DNA of 24,476 bases, taken from positions 1-24,476 of the IMG/VR virus record IMGVR_UViG_3300045738_000341. One strand, written 5' to 3'. Source of the DNA: a virus. This document shows positions 1 to 5,968 of this stretch, piece after piece. Every line of letters starts with the position of its first letter. Position 1 is the first letter of the stretch. Position numbers and translations under genes: made by a program. The notes beneath the pieces are model-generated. The model worked only from the letters and a program-made list of their open reading frames with translations. It searched no databases and was not told the DNA's origin.

Positions 1-139
1 ACGGAATGACTCATGGGAAGATACACCGATGCTCCTCTCCTGCGGCTGTGTGATGTCCACGCTAGACAAAGCCGACAGAACGGCAGGCGTGGAAAAAAGA
101 AGGAACCATCACACAAGAGCATTGAACTGGGGTAATTGA
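1..139 (+). CDS. possible 3' end of an upstream gene (partial)
   Basis: One + frame is open from the window edge (first full codon at 2) to a TGA at 137-139, about 45 codons. A second overlapping frame has a 40-codon ORF from ATG 13 to TAA 133-135. Neither product is recognisable. The TGA lies inside the hairpin at 121-156, as expected if a gene ends here and the hairpin is its 3' structure. The stretch is too short to decide whether either frame is translated. Confidence 0.25.
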   Translation, partial: RNDSWEDTPMLLSCGCVMSTLDKADRTAGVEKRRNHHTRALNWGN

Positions 140-156
140 CACCCCAAATGTTCAAT
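121..156 (+). promoter_or_regulatory. hairpin A of the leader
   Basis: ATTGAAC (121-127) pairs with GTTCAAT (150-156), and TGGGGT (128-133) pairs with ACCCCA (141-146), around an AATTGAC loop. It has no U-tract. Its 3' arm (150-156) overlaps the 5' arm of the next hairpin (153-199), so the two cannot form fully at the same time. Confidence 0.55.
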
Positions 157-167
157 GTCTCTTTCGT

Positions 168-184
168 TATACTGTGACAGTATA
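168..184. promoter_or_regulatory. 17-bp palindrome, copy 1
   Basis: Perfect copy TATACTGTGACAGTATA. It is the core of an imperfect stem covering 153-199 (centre 176), with one mismatch (167/185) and two T-G pairs (163/189, 158/194) outside the core. It lies 72 bp before the start at 256. Confidence 0.85.
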
Positions 185-187
185 CCG

Positions 188-226
188 AGAGAGGCATTGC
201 ACTGCTGCAATGCTCTCTGTTGTTTT
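188..226 (+). terminator. terminator-like hairpin C before the first gene
   Basis: AGAGAGGCATTGCA (188-201) pairs with TGCAATGCTCTCT (206-218) with one bulged G and a CTGC loop. GTTGTTTT follows (219-226). This looks like an intrinsic terminator, but it sits just upstream of a gene and shares 188-199 with the stem at 153-199. It could therefore act as an attenuator rather than a simple end of transcription. Confidence 0.55.
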
Positions 227-255
227 AACCCTAATTGAAAGGATATTTAATTATT

Positions 256-774
256 ATGGCTAAGAAGTCTAAAGCTAGTTTTTTGAAAGCAATCTTCACC
301 TCTGCGGAAACATCCAAAGAGACTTCCGAGAAGTTTGACGCCGCCAATGATGCACTACATGAAGTGGTGTGGGCTACGTTCAAGGGCTTGGTCGGTGCGG
401 ACAGCATGACTACTGAAAAGTATCATGGCGACTCCGGTGTGAAGACGCAGATTGACGAACTCGGCAAAGAGATTGTCGGGCAAATCATAGAGGGTGGCTA
501 CAGTGAGCAGCACGCCAAAAATGAATTGGCAAAAGCACTCCGCGCCAACGGTTTAGAGCGCCGCAAGGTAGCTGACAAACCGGAACCGTCATCTGACAAC
601 GCAGATTCGGACGGTGCGGATGAAGTGGAGACTCTTGAAGTCAACACTGCTGCAACCAATGAAGAGAAGCTTGCCAATCTGGCAATCTCCATCACTGGCG
701 GCAACGTGAAAGAGGCGGCCAACCTTGCCAACCGGGCATACAAGATGCTCAAAAAGCAGGCGGACGCAGTCTAA
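256..774 (+). CDS. unknown small phage protein, helical
   Basis: 172 aa, no family recognised. The ATG at 256 is preferred over an in-frame TTG at 235 because GAAAGGA at 237-243 is a good Shine-Dalgarno about 12 nt upstream. The protein is rich in Ala, Lys and Glu. The N-terminus is lysine-rich (MAKKSK), residues about 105-130 are an acidic Ser/Asp/Glu linker, and the C-terminal 40 residues are predicted helical. There are no cysteines and no catalytic motif. It is the first gene after the structured leader at 121-226 and is followed by another hairpin and palindrome, so it appears to be its own transcription unit. That would suit an early, tightly controlled protein. The function is unknown. 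Confidence 0.8.
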   Translation: MAKKSKASFLKAIFTSAETSKETSEKFDAANDALHEVVWATFKGLVGADSMTTEKYHGDSGVKTQIDELGKEIVGQIIEGGYSEQHAKNELAKALRANGLERRKVADKPEPSSDNADSDGADEVETLEVNTAATNEEKLANLAISITGGNVKEAANLANRAYKMLKKQADAV

Positions 775-779
775 GGTTT

Positions 780-809
780 CGGGGCGACTCCTTCGGGAGT
801 CTTTCCCCG
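780..809 (+). promoter_or_regulatory. hairpin after first gene
   Basis: CGGGG (780-784) pairs with CCCCG (805-809) and GACTCC (786-791) pairs with GGAGTC (796-801), closed by a stable TTCG tetraloop. No U-tract follows. It starts 5 nt after the stop at 774. Its 3' half is reused by the alternative stem at 797-850, so the two are mutually exclusive. Confidence 0.6.
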
Positions 810-810
810 C

Positions 811-827
811 TATACTGTCACAGTATT
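811..827. promoter_or_regulatory. 17-bp palindrome, copy 2
   Basis: TATACTGTCACAGTATT, one base off the consensus. Its left arm can also pair with CAGTGTAGCG (830-839) in a longer stem, 797-817 with 830-850, in which 20 of 21 positions pair if G-U is allowed. It is the only copy with no gene within 200 bp downstream. Confidence 0.8.
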
Positions 828-850
828 GGCAGTGTAGCGTGGAGAGACTT

Positions 851-1046
851 ACATCCCTGCCACAACCAAGGTTAGCGCCTTGTTAGTGGTAGCACCACGC
901 AAAATGTAGCAGTGGAACGGTCTCACCATACCCCCTGTCGTGCCGTGTTAGGTTGGGCGGCAAATAGGCGCATTGAGCGGCTACGTCTAGCCTACTACAC
1001 CGGGGGGGTAGAATTTCCAGTGTTTTTACCGTTTTCTCTAACCAGT
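851..1046 (+). ncRNA. possible structured non-coding RNA
   Basis: This gene-free stretch carries a series of short local hairpins. They are AACCAAGG/CCTTGTT (864-871 with 878-884, one bulge), GTGGT/ACCAC (886-890 with 894-898, AGC loop), TGCCG/CGGCA (941-945 with 958-962) and GGCTA/TAGCC (979-983 with 988-992, CGTC loop). There is no credible ORF, tRNA or known riboswitch core that I can recognise. It follows palindrome copy 2, the only copy without a nearby gene, which would fit a separate small transcript. The RNA call is inference from structure and position only. Confidence 0.35.
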
Positions 1047-1063
1047 TATACTGTCACAGTATA
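1047..1063. promoter_or_regulatory. 17-bp palindrome, copy 3
   Basis: Perfect copy TATACTGTCACAGTATA, 22 bp before the ATG at 1085. Its left TATACT could serve as a -10 hexamer, with TTTACC (1025-1030) as a weak -35 at 16 bp spacing. Between it and the start lies a good Shine-Dalgarno (AAAGAAAGGA). Confidence 0.88.
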
Positions 1064-1084
1064 GCACAACAAAGAAAGGAACCA

Positions 1085-1834
1085 ATGAAGAAGTCAAACG
1101 GGTACATCCTATATGAAGACAGCGTCCGCGTTGTCATTGCCACTGGATTTGTTCGCAAGTCTGACAACATAAAGACTGGCGACATGGTTCAGATATGGAT
1201 TCTTGTTAAGGCGGAGAATCCAGTAGCAGCAGTAGCATCAGGCTCTGACGTTCTGGTATGTGGATATTGTCCCCTACGTGGGGAAGTCTGCTACGTAAAC
1301 ACAGGGCAAGCGCCCTTGTCGGTATGGAAATGCTGGATGCGGGGAGGCTACCCAATGGCAGGCTCGACATCTAGTGAAGGGGGATTCATCAGCAGTAAGA
1401 TAGCATTGCGCCATCTATTCACAGGGCGTAAGGCTAGATTCGGTGCATACGGTGACCCAACCCACATCCCTTTGCCGATTGTCAAAAGGATTGCCATGTA
1501 CTCTGACAATTGGACTGGGTACACCCATCAGTGGCGCAACCCTGTACTGTCACAGTATAAGGAATTCCTGATGGCAAGCGCCGACACTGAGGCTGACGTT
1601 GCAGTGGCTCATGGCATGGGCTGGCGGACGTTTCGGGTGATGGCAGATGGTGAAGAGCCACAATCTGGGGAGATTGACTGCCCCAACTACACCAAGGGCG
1701 TGCGCTGTGAAGACTGTGCGCTTTGTGCCGGGGCATCAAGGCCCGCCAAGTCCATCGTGATCAAGGTGCACGGTGCAAAGAAGAAGAATTTCGCCAACGC
1801 AAGGCGCAACCGCAACTATACTGTAACAGTATAA
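1085..1834 (+). CDS. conserved phage protein, cysteine-rich, unknown function
   Basis: 249 aa, preceded by the strong ribosome site AAAGAAAGGA 5 nt before ATG. Cysteines are clustered: CGYCPLRGEVCY near residues 58-69 and CPNY..C..C..C near 200-215, which suggests a bound metal or cluster. Conserved-looking motifs between them include a GAYGDP-type loop (about 120), a WTGYTHQW stretch (about 143) and GWRTFRV (about 180). From memory this is a widespread phage family of unknown function. A further palindrome lies inside the gene (1543-1559), and another forms its last codons and stop (1817-1833), so the C-terminal residues YTVTV are encoded by the regulatory element. Confidence 0.85.
   Translation: MKKSNGYILYEDSVRVVIATGFVRKSDNIKTGDMVQIWILVKAENPVAAVASGSDVLVCGYCPLRGEVCYVNTGQAPLSVWKCWMRGGYPMAGSTSSEGGFISSKIALRHLFTGRKARFGAYGDPTHIPLPIVKRIAMYSDNWTGYTHQWRNPVLSQYKEFLMASADTEADVAVAHGMGWRTFRVMADGEEPQSGEIDCPNYTKGVRCEDCALCAGASRPAKSIVIKVHGAKKKNFANARRNRNYTVTV
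1543..1559. promoter_or_regulatory. 17-bp palindrome, copy 4 (inside a gene)
   Basis: TGTACTGTCACAGTATA, one base off consensus, within the codons for VLSQY of the gene at 1085. It is the only good copy in the middle of a + strand gene. It may be a real secondary site or a chance match. Confidence 0.55.
1817..1833. promoter_or_regulatory. 17-bp palindrome, copy 5
   Basis: Perfect copy TATACTGTAACAGTATA. It overlaps the end of the gene at 1085; the TAA stop (1832-1834) begins inside its right arm. It is followed by ACAACAAAGAAGGG and the start at 1858, 25 bp downstream. Confidence 0.87.
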
Positions 1835-1857
1835 CAACAAAGAAGGGAAACGCTACT

Positions 1858-2331
1858 ATGTACACCGCAATCGTGCTGGATGAGAGCCAGCGTCAGATGT
1901 TGCTTCGGCAACTGTTTAAGAACTACCTTTACCCGTTGTCTGGATGGGTGATAAAGGCTGACCACATCACCATCAACATGGGGAGACTGGATGAAGAGTT
2001 GAACCCGGACATTGCCCTTGATGAAAGGTGTACTGCCACAGTGAGAGATGTCTTGTACCGTAGGTATGACGGCCTCTTTGCAGTTGGTGTCCATGAGATT
2101 ACCAACCAAAACTGGAAGAGCATCAACAGCATCAACGCTCACCCACATATCACCATTGCCCACAAGCAGGACGTAAAGCCAAAGGCAGTGAACAAGTACA
2201 GTGATGAGAGGGAGTGGCAGATAATACCCAAGCTGAACGGACTGAAGGTACACGGCACGCTAATGGAACCGTTGCCATCAGCTATACAGTGGCATCCTTT
2301 GGACAACGGACGGCATGACTTTAAACTGTAA
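1858..2331 (+). CDS. 2H phosphoesterase-like protein; possible anti-CBASS (Acb1-like) nuclease
   Basis: 157 aa. ATG 1858 is chosen because it follows GAAGGG and AAACGCTAC; an upstream in-frame ATG would run through the previous gene and the palindrome. Two H-x-T motifs are visible: HIT at residues 36-38 (KADHITINMG) and HIT at 97-99 (HPHITIAH), 61 residues apart. This is the signature of 2H phosphoesterases, which cleave or ligate 2',5' or cyclic phosphodiester bonds in RNA and nucleotides. T4 Acb1, which degrades the cyclic oligonucleotide signals of CBASS defence, belongs to this superfamily and is of similar size. Placement among early accessory genes suits a counter-defence or RNA-repair role. 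Acb1 identity is inference; an RNA-ligase-like or cyclic phosphodiesterase role is equally open. Confidence 0.65.
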   Translation: MYTAIVLDESQRQMLLRQLFKNYLYPLSGWVIKADHITINMGRLDEELNPDIALDERCTATVRDVLYRRYDGLFAVGVHEITNQNWKSINSINAHPHITIAHKQDVKPKAVNKYSDEREWQIIPKLNGLKVHGTLMEPLPSAIQWHPLDNGRHDFKL

Positions 2332-2338
2332 CAGTATA
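2322..2338. promoter_or_regulatory. 17-bp palindrome, copy 6
   Basis: TAAACTGTAACAGTATA, identical to copy 12. The stop codon TAA of the upstream gene (2329-2331) sits exactly at its centre. The next ATG is only 7 nt after its right end, with no Shine-Dalgarno between. Confidence 0.85.
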
Positions 2339-2344
2339 ACAATT

Positions 2345-2713
2345 ATGAAGCAGAACAAACCAAGGGCGCACGTTCCCTTTAATACTGGAACACGTGTACA
2401 CCCTGCCAGTAAGGGCAAGGGATCATATGACCGCAAAGTCATACACCATGAAGATAAAGTCATGGATGAGGAGACCTACTACACAGTGCGGCATGGTATG
2501 CACAAAGGAACAGCAACAACCATCCGCCTTGAGCATAAGGTAGCCAACTTCACGCAACTGGCAGAAGAGTTGGCACAGTTTGGGGAGATGTGTCCGCAAG
2601 CCTTGCCTCTGGTTGGCATAGGCTACGGCCCAAGGCCATCAGCCACTAACAACGCCCCCGATCTGGGTGATGCTGACCTGATGGCACAATACAGGGAGTT
2701 AGAAAAATTATGA
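2345..2713 (+). CDS. unknown phage protein with an ArfA-like KGKGSYDRK motif
   Basis: 122 aa. ATG 2345 lies 7 nt after the palindrome and has no Shine-Dalgarno. The N-terminal 40 residues are basic and contain FNTGTRVH..KGKGSYDRK. The KGKGSY-x-RK stretch resembles the conserved tail of the ribosome-rescue factor ArfA (KKGKGSYMRK in E. coli), but the remaining length and sequence do not match ArfA. Similar short basic motifs occur in other small phage proteins of unknown function. The rest is mixed alpha/beta with no catalytic signature. It overlaps the next gene by ATGA (2710-2713), so the two are probably translationally coupled. Confidence 0.78.
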   Translation: MKQNKPRAHVPFNTGTRVHPASKGKGSYDRKVIHHEDKVMDEETYYTVRHGMHKGTATTIRLEHKVANFTQLAEELAQFGEMCPQALPLVGIGYGPRPSATNNAPDLGDADLMAQYRELEKL

Positions 2714-3066
2714 GCAAACCAAAGACAAGTGGACTAGCAGCCCTGAGAGGGAGCCTCGCTGAACAGACACACCAACAAGCGGCCAAGGAACTAAAGCACG
2801 CCACTGATGGGGCGGCCAAGGAACTAAAGCGCGGCCAAGAGGTAGCCCGTGAACGTGAGCAGGATAAGGACTGCAACATTAAGTTTGTGTGCAGTAACTG
2901 TGGCTCCAGTAATGTTGGCACTGTGGGGATCATTGGCTGGTACGCTGATGAACAAAAATGGGGGGTGCTTGATACCTATGATGATGAGACTCACGCTTAT
3001 TGTAGTGACTGTGAAGCAGACAACAGTAAGGGCAGCAGCATCAGACTCCTGCCAGTGGAGGCTTGA
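2710..3066 (+). CDS. zinc-ribbon protein with helical repeat
   Basis: 118 aa, starting at the ATGA overlap with the upstream gene. Residues 1-55 are helical and charged, with an 11-residue repeat (AAKELK...AAKELK). At DNA level GCGGCCAAGGAACTAAAGC occurs twice, at 2779-2797 and 2812-2830. The C-terminal half has two CxxC pairs (Cys61/64 and Cys98/101) spaced like a zinc ribbon, with WYADEQKWGV between them. A nucleic-acid-binding or adaptor role is plausible but not shown. No specific family is recognised. Confidence 0.8.
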   Translation: MSKPKTSGLAALRGSLAEQTHQQAAKELKHATDGAAKELKRGQEVAREREQDKDCNIKFVCSNCGSSNVGTVGIIGWYADEQKWGVLDTYDDETHAYCSDCEADNSKGSSIRLLPVEA

Positions 3067-3074
3067 TATAATTT

Positions 3075-3260
3075 ATGATGTTCTACATCACAGTGAGGAG
3101 TGGGTCTCACGTACAAACCCACGAAGTGGAAGGTGAAGGCAGCAATAAGCTGCAAGCCTTCAATCATGCGGTCAAGGAGATCGCAACGGCATTCCCGCCA
3201 GATGGTGGGCATGAGATCATTGGAGTGAAGTCTAAGGACGGAGTTTCAATACAGTTATAA
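3075..3260 (+). CDS. small unknown phage protein
   Basis: 61 aa, 8 nt after the previous stop, starting ATGATG with only weak upstream purines. It is a compact alpha/beta protein: strand MFYITVRSG, helix NKLQAFNHAVKEIATAF, then strand EIIGVKSKDGVSI. There are no cysteines and no motif. Its final codons (ATA CAG TTA TAA) resemble a decayed right arm of the 17-bp palindrome. It is probably co-transcribed with the two genes before it. Confidence 0.65.
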   Translation: MMFYITVRSGSHVQTHEVEGEGSNKLQAFNHAVKEIATAFPPDGGHEIIGVKSKDGVSIQL

Positions 3261-3266
3261 CAACCC

Positions 3267-3309
3267 AACTCTCCCCGCTTATACTGTCACAGTATAGGCG
3301 GTGGGAGTT
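3267..3309 (+). promoter_or_regulatory. long imperfect palindrome around palindrome copy 7
   Basis: Symmetry around base 3288 extends to 43 bp. The core is 3280-3296. Outside it CCGC/GCGG, CTC/GGG and AACTC/GAGTT pair in register, with one C/T mismatch (3274/3302) and T-G pairs at 3279/3297 and 3272/3304. The G-U-type pairs favour an RNA hairpin over a purely protein-read DNA palindrome. There is no U-tract, so it is not a standard terminator. Confidence 0.65.
3280..3296. promoter_or_regulatory. 17-bp palindrome, copy 7
   Basis: Perfect copy TATACTGTCACAGTATA in the gap between the genes ending at 3260 and starting at 3332. It is 36 bp before that ATG, the second longest such spacing here. 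Confidence 0.87.
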
Positions 3310-3331
3310 ACAAAGAGAAAGCAGACAGGTT

Positions 3332-3736
3332 ATGGGACATTCAGTTGGTTACACTAGGTTCAGTTACGGCGGCCCAAGAAAAATAGAAACTTCATGGGTC
3401 ATGGTTCCGGGTAACACATACCCGATCAAGGACAAGCTCAAGGATTTGGGCTGCAAGTTCGGTGAGAAGGAAGGAAGGAAGGGCTGGTATCATGCCCCCG
3501 ATACTCCTCATGCCGATGAGATACAGGAGCAGGTGGCCTCGCTGCCACCAGCACCGGACTACTCAAAGTGGATTCTTATTAGAGGCAAGACCTTTGCCGT
3601 GAAGGAAGCACTGAAGAGCGGGTACGGCGCACGCTGGAGCCAAGACCATAAGACATGGTTGGTGGCCCCGGATCAGGCCGAGGCAGCGCAAGCCTTGGTG
3701 GATGCAGTCAACGCACCAAAGGAAGAGGTTGCGTAA
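3332..3736 (+). CDS. protein with two DUF5710-like repeats
   Basis: 134 aa. The start lies just after GACAGG, a weak Shine-Dalgarno. Two copies of one module are visible. Residues about 26-56 read GNTYPIKDKLKDLGCKF..GWYHAP, and residues about 84-112 read GKTFAVKEALK..GARW..TWLVAP. This matches the DUF5710 pattern of K-x-x-L/A-K-x-x-G-A/C-x-W/F...W-Y/L, a small domain often attached to DNA-processing or primase-like proteins. Its function is unsettled. A standalone tandem form is a little unusual. The module preceding it is separated by the long palindrome at 3267-3309. Confidence 0.75.
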   Translation: MGHSVGYTRFSYGGPRKIETSWVMVPGNTYPIKDKLKDLGCKFGEKEGRKGWYHAPDTPHADEIQEQVASLPPAPDYSKWILIRGKTFAVKEALKSGYGARWSQDHKTWLVAPDQAEAAQALVDAVNAPKEEVA

Positions 3737-3776
3737 TAAGATTTAACAGGCCACCAGATGCCACCTAAAAACAATT

Positions 3777-3817
3777 GTCTAAAATAGCTTGACAAGTATT
3801 TAGACTAGTGATAGGGT
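3777..3817 (+). promoter_or_regulatory. sigma70-type promoter with its own inverted repeat
   Basis: A perfect -35 TTGACA (3789-3794) is 17 bp from TAGGGT (3812-3817), a 3/6 -10 match. GTCTAAA (3777-3783) and TTTAGAC (3799-3805) form a perfect 7-bp inverted repeat flanking the -35, a natural repressor site unlike the 17-bp palindrome. It is the only major gene boundary in the first 8 kb without a palindrome copy, so the AAA+ module downstream seems to be under separate control. A short hairpin (3820-3825 with 3831-3836) follows in the leader. Confidence 0.6.
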
Positions 3818-3886
3818 GTGTCTCGCCGTTCGGGACAGGACGCATGATGATGGTCATCGCAAGATAAGAACGCTAATAAACGCTAC

Positions 3887-5020
3887 ATGAAAAAACCTAC
3901 CAAAGCATACACATCCTCACTGGATGTAATCCGCTTGGCAATCCTCATTTGTTTTGAGATGACCAAGCAAGGCATCCCGTTGGTTCCTATAGTATGGGGC
4001 CGAGTGGGTTGCGGAAAGTCACAGATGTTTCACCAGATCGCCCGATACCTTGGGTATGAGCTTGTTGATCTGAGAACATCAGACAAAGACCCCACTGATA
4101 TTGGAGGTCTTCCATGCCCTGACACTGACAGGGGTGAGGTTAAATACCTACAGTCATCACTGATGGAGAGAGTACTCAAGCAGTATGACAAGGACGGGAA
4201 CTACATCCCCAAGAAACGCAAGGGATGTCTCTTCCTTATGGATGAGAAGGATCGGTCTACCACTGAGGTGCAGAATGCCACCCTTCAGCTAGACCTAGAC
4301 CGCTGCATCAATGGGCGTGAGCTAGACCCTGATGTCTATGTCTGCGGTGCAGGCAATGCCGACTCAGACATGGGTACTACACCACTGTCATCGGCGGCAG
4401 CTACTCGTCTCATCCACTTCTTTGTGGACACTACGTCCTCCAAGGCGGTGGAGGGATGGCAAGTATGGGCAACCCAAGCTGGGCTACCTGACTGGGCCAT
4501 CGCCTTTGCTGAGGTGCGTAAGGAAATCTTCTGCGGTGAAGAGGTGGAGTACACCGAGGTCACTGAGTGTACGCCCCGCACATTTGAGTGGGCCGTCCGC
4601 ATACAGGAGAAGTGTGAAGAGATTGGCAAGCACGCTGCCCGGAAGGATGTGGTCAAGGCGCTGGTATACGGTGCTATCGGCCAGACTGCTGGTCAGGAGT
4701 CAATAGCCTTTCGCAAGCTGAGGAAGAATGTGCCTGACATTGAGGCTATCATTGCAGATCCAGAAGGCACGCCAGTGCCAAGCATAGACGCCAATGGTAA
4801 GGATGCCTTGGGCATCCTTTACATCACCAAGCAGTTCCTCATTGAGAGGGCTTGGAATGATGGCAGTGAGGACAGGGAGGCAACACGTGCCTTCACCATC
4901 TACGCCAGCCGTTGGCCTGAGGAAATTAAGTCTGCCTTTATGAGAGGCGCTTCCAAGCGCGGACTCACAGTGGCAGGGTTGAAGGAGTATAAAGACTGGG
5001 ACGCAAGCAAGGCTGCTTAA
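3887..5020 (+). CDS. MoxR-type AAA+ ATPase
   Basis: 377 aa. Walker A is GRVGCGKS (38-45), Walker B is CLFLMDE (114-120), sensor 1 is AGNAD (155-159), and an arginine-finger candidate is R174 in AAATRLIHF. This order is typical of MoxR/CobS-like AAA+ chaperones, which use ATP to remodel partners carrying a von Willebrand A domain. The VWA partner is two genes downstream (5969), so the three genes form a module. Phage N4 also encodes a neighbouring AAA ATPase and VWA protein. The start follows AAACGCTAC rather than a Shine-Dalgarno. The substrate is unknown. Confidence 0.9.
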   Translation: MKKPTKAYTSSLDVIRLAILICFEMTKQGIPLVPIVWGRVGCGKSQMFHQIARYLGYELVDLRTSDKDPTDIGGLPCPDTDRGEVKYLQSSLMERVLKQYDKDGNYIPKKRKGCLFLMDEKDRSTTEVQNATLQLDLDRCINGRELDPDVYVCGAGNADSDMGTTPLSSAAATRLIHFFVDTTSSKAVEGWQVWATQAGLPDWAIAFAEVRKEIFCGEEVEYTEVTECTPRTFEWAVRIQEKCEEIGKHAARKDVVKALVYGAIGQTAGQESIAFRKLRKNVPDIEAIIADPEGTPVPSIDANGKDALGILYITKQFLIERAWNDGSEDREATRAFTIYASRWPEEIKSAFMRGASKRGLTVAGLKEYKDWDASKAA

Positions 5021-5035
5021 TACTGTCACAGTATA
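5019..5035. promoter_or_regulatory. 17-bp palindrome, copy 8
   Basis: AATACTGTCACAGTATA, one base off. The stop TAA of the AAA+ gene (5018-5020) overlaps its left end. It is 27 bp before the ATG at 5062, so the second gene of the module could be transcribed separately from the first. Confidence 0.85.
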
Positions 5036-5061
5036 ACATTAAAGAGAAAGATAAACGCTAC

Positions 5062-5967
5062 ATGACTGATACTAATAGTTCACTGAAGAGGTTTAATGAG
5101 AATTGTTTGCTCGTTAAAATCGCCACTGGTCTTCCGGGCCAGACGTACACATCCAAGCAGGCATCAAATGATGCCGCTATGGTTAACCGTGCCGACAAGA
5201 GCAGGATCAAGACTAGCCTGCTCAAGTTCACCAACGCAGACCTCAAGCCTGTACGCTTTGAGAGGGACACCGCCAAGGCGTTGCTCTTTGCAGTGTCAGT
5301 GCCTTGGGATAAGGAAGGAAGGCGCATCATCCAAGTGACAACCTACCAGAACATAATCACCAGACTGCGTGATCATCGGGCTAGGTTCTTTGACGCAAGG
5401 GACAGGTTCATTGCGGGGTACACCAACAAGGTGAACCGTGCATCAAGGGACTTGACCCACTTGTTTGAAGCAAGCCGCTTCCCCTCTGCTGAGGAGGTAG
5501 GCAACCAGTTCTCCTTTGAGATAGAGACTGAGTCTATCACTGACCCGGAGGACATCCGCATCAAGGGCAGCCTTGAGTTGGTGGAAGAGGTGAAGCTTGA
5601 GATGGAACGTAAGCAGATTCGTAAGCTCAATGAATCCAAAGATGACATTGTCTCCCGGCTCACTGAGCGGATCAAGACTAGCATCGGCTCCATCAGGAAC
5701 TTCCATGAGAAGACAGCCAAGGGAGAGGACACTAAGTTCTTTGAGTCTGCACTGACAGGTATCACTGCACTGTGCAAGTGCCTGCCTGATCTCAACATCA
5801 CAGGTGATGCAGACATCGCCAACTTTGGCCAGAAGATTCAGAAGGAACTCGGATACATGGACGCCGAGTTGATCAAGGATTCTCCTGATGCCAGAGAGAT
5901 AGCCATCAACGCTGGAGACAGCATCCTTGATGCACTTGAAAACTACAGCCCCGATAAGTTCGCATAA
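5062..5967 (+). CDS. middle protein of the MoxR-VWA module, coiled-coil rich
   Basis: 301 aa. No motif is decisive. After a mixed N-terminal 60 residues the protein is mostly helical, with charged coiled-coil-like stretches at about 95-125 (NIITRLRDHRARFFDARD) and 175-225. There is one Cys cluster (CKC, about 236). Proteins encoded between a MoxR ATPase and a VWA protein in other phages and plasmids are often annotated DUF3150; I infer that relationship from position and helical character, not from a recognised motif. It is probably an adaptor joining ATPase and VWA partner. The leader shares ATAAACGCTACATGA with the AAA+ gene. It ends TAA-C-ATG, so the next gene is almost certainly coupled. 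Confidence 0.8.
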   Translation: MTDTNSSLKRFNENCLLVKIATGLPGQTYTSKQASNDAAMVNRADKSRIKTSLLKFTNADLKPVRFERDTAKALLFAVSVPWDKEGRRIIQVTTYQNIITRLRDHRARFFDARDRFIAGYTNKVNRASRDLTHLFEASRFPSAEEVGNQFSFEIETESITDPEDIRIKGSLELVEEVKLEMERKQIRKLNESKDDIVSRLTERIKTSIGSIRNFHEKTAKGEDTKFFESALTGITALCKCLPDLNITGDADIANFGQKIQKELGYMDAELIKDSPDAREIAINAGDSILDALENYSPDKFA

Positions 5968-5968
5968 C

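Noticed and set aside
5018-5040. T7-type promoter
   Set aside because: TAATACTGTCACAGTATA looks like the T7 consensus at its ends, but the middle differs, the start GGG is absent and most other copies do not start TAATAC. General hairpin-promoter geometry is a better comparison.
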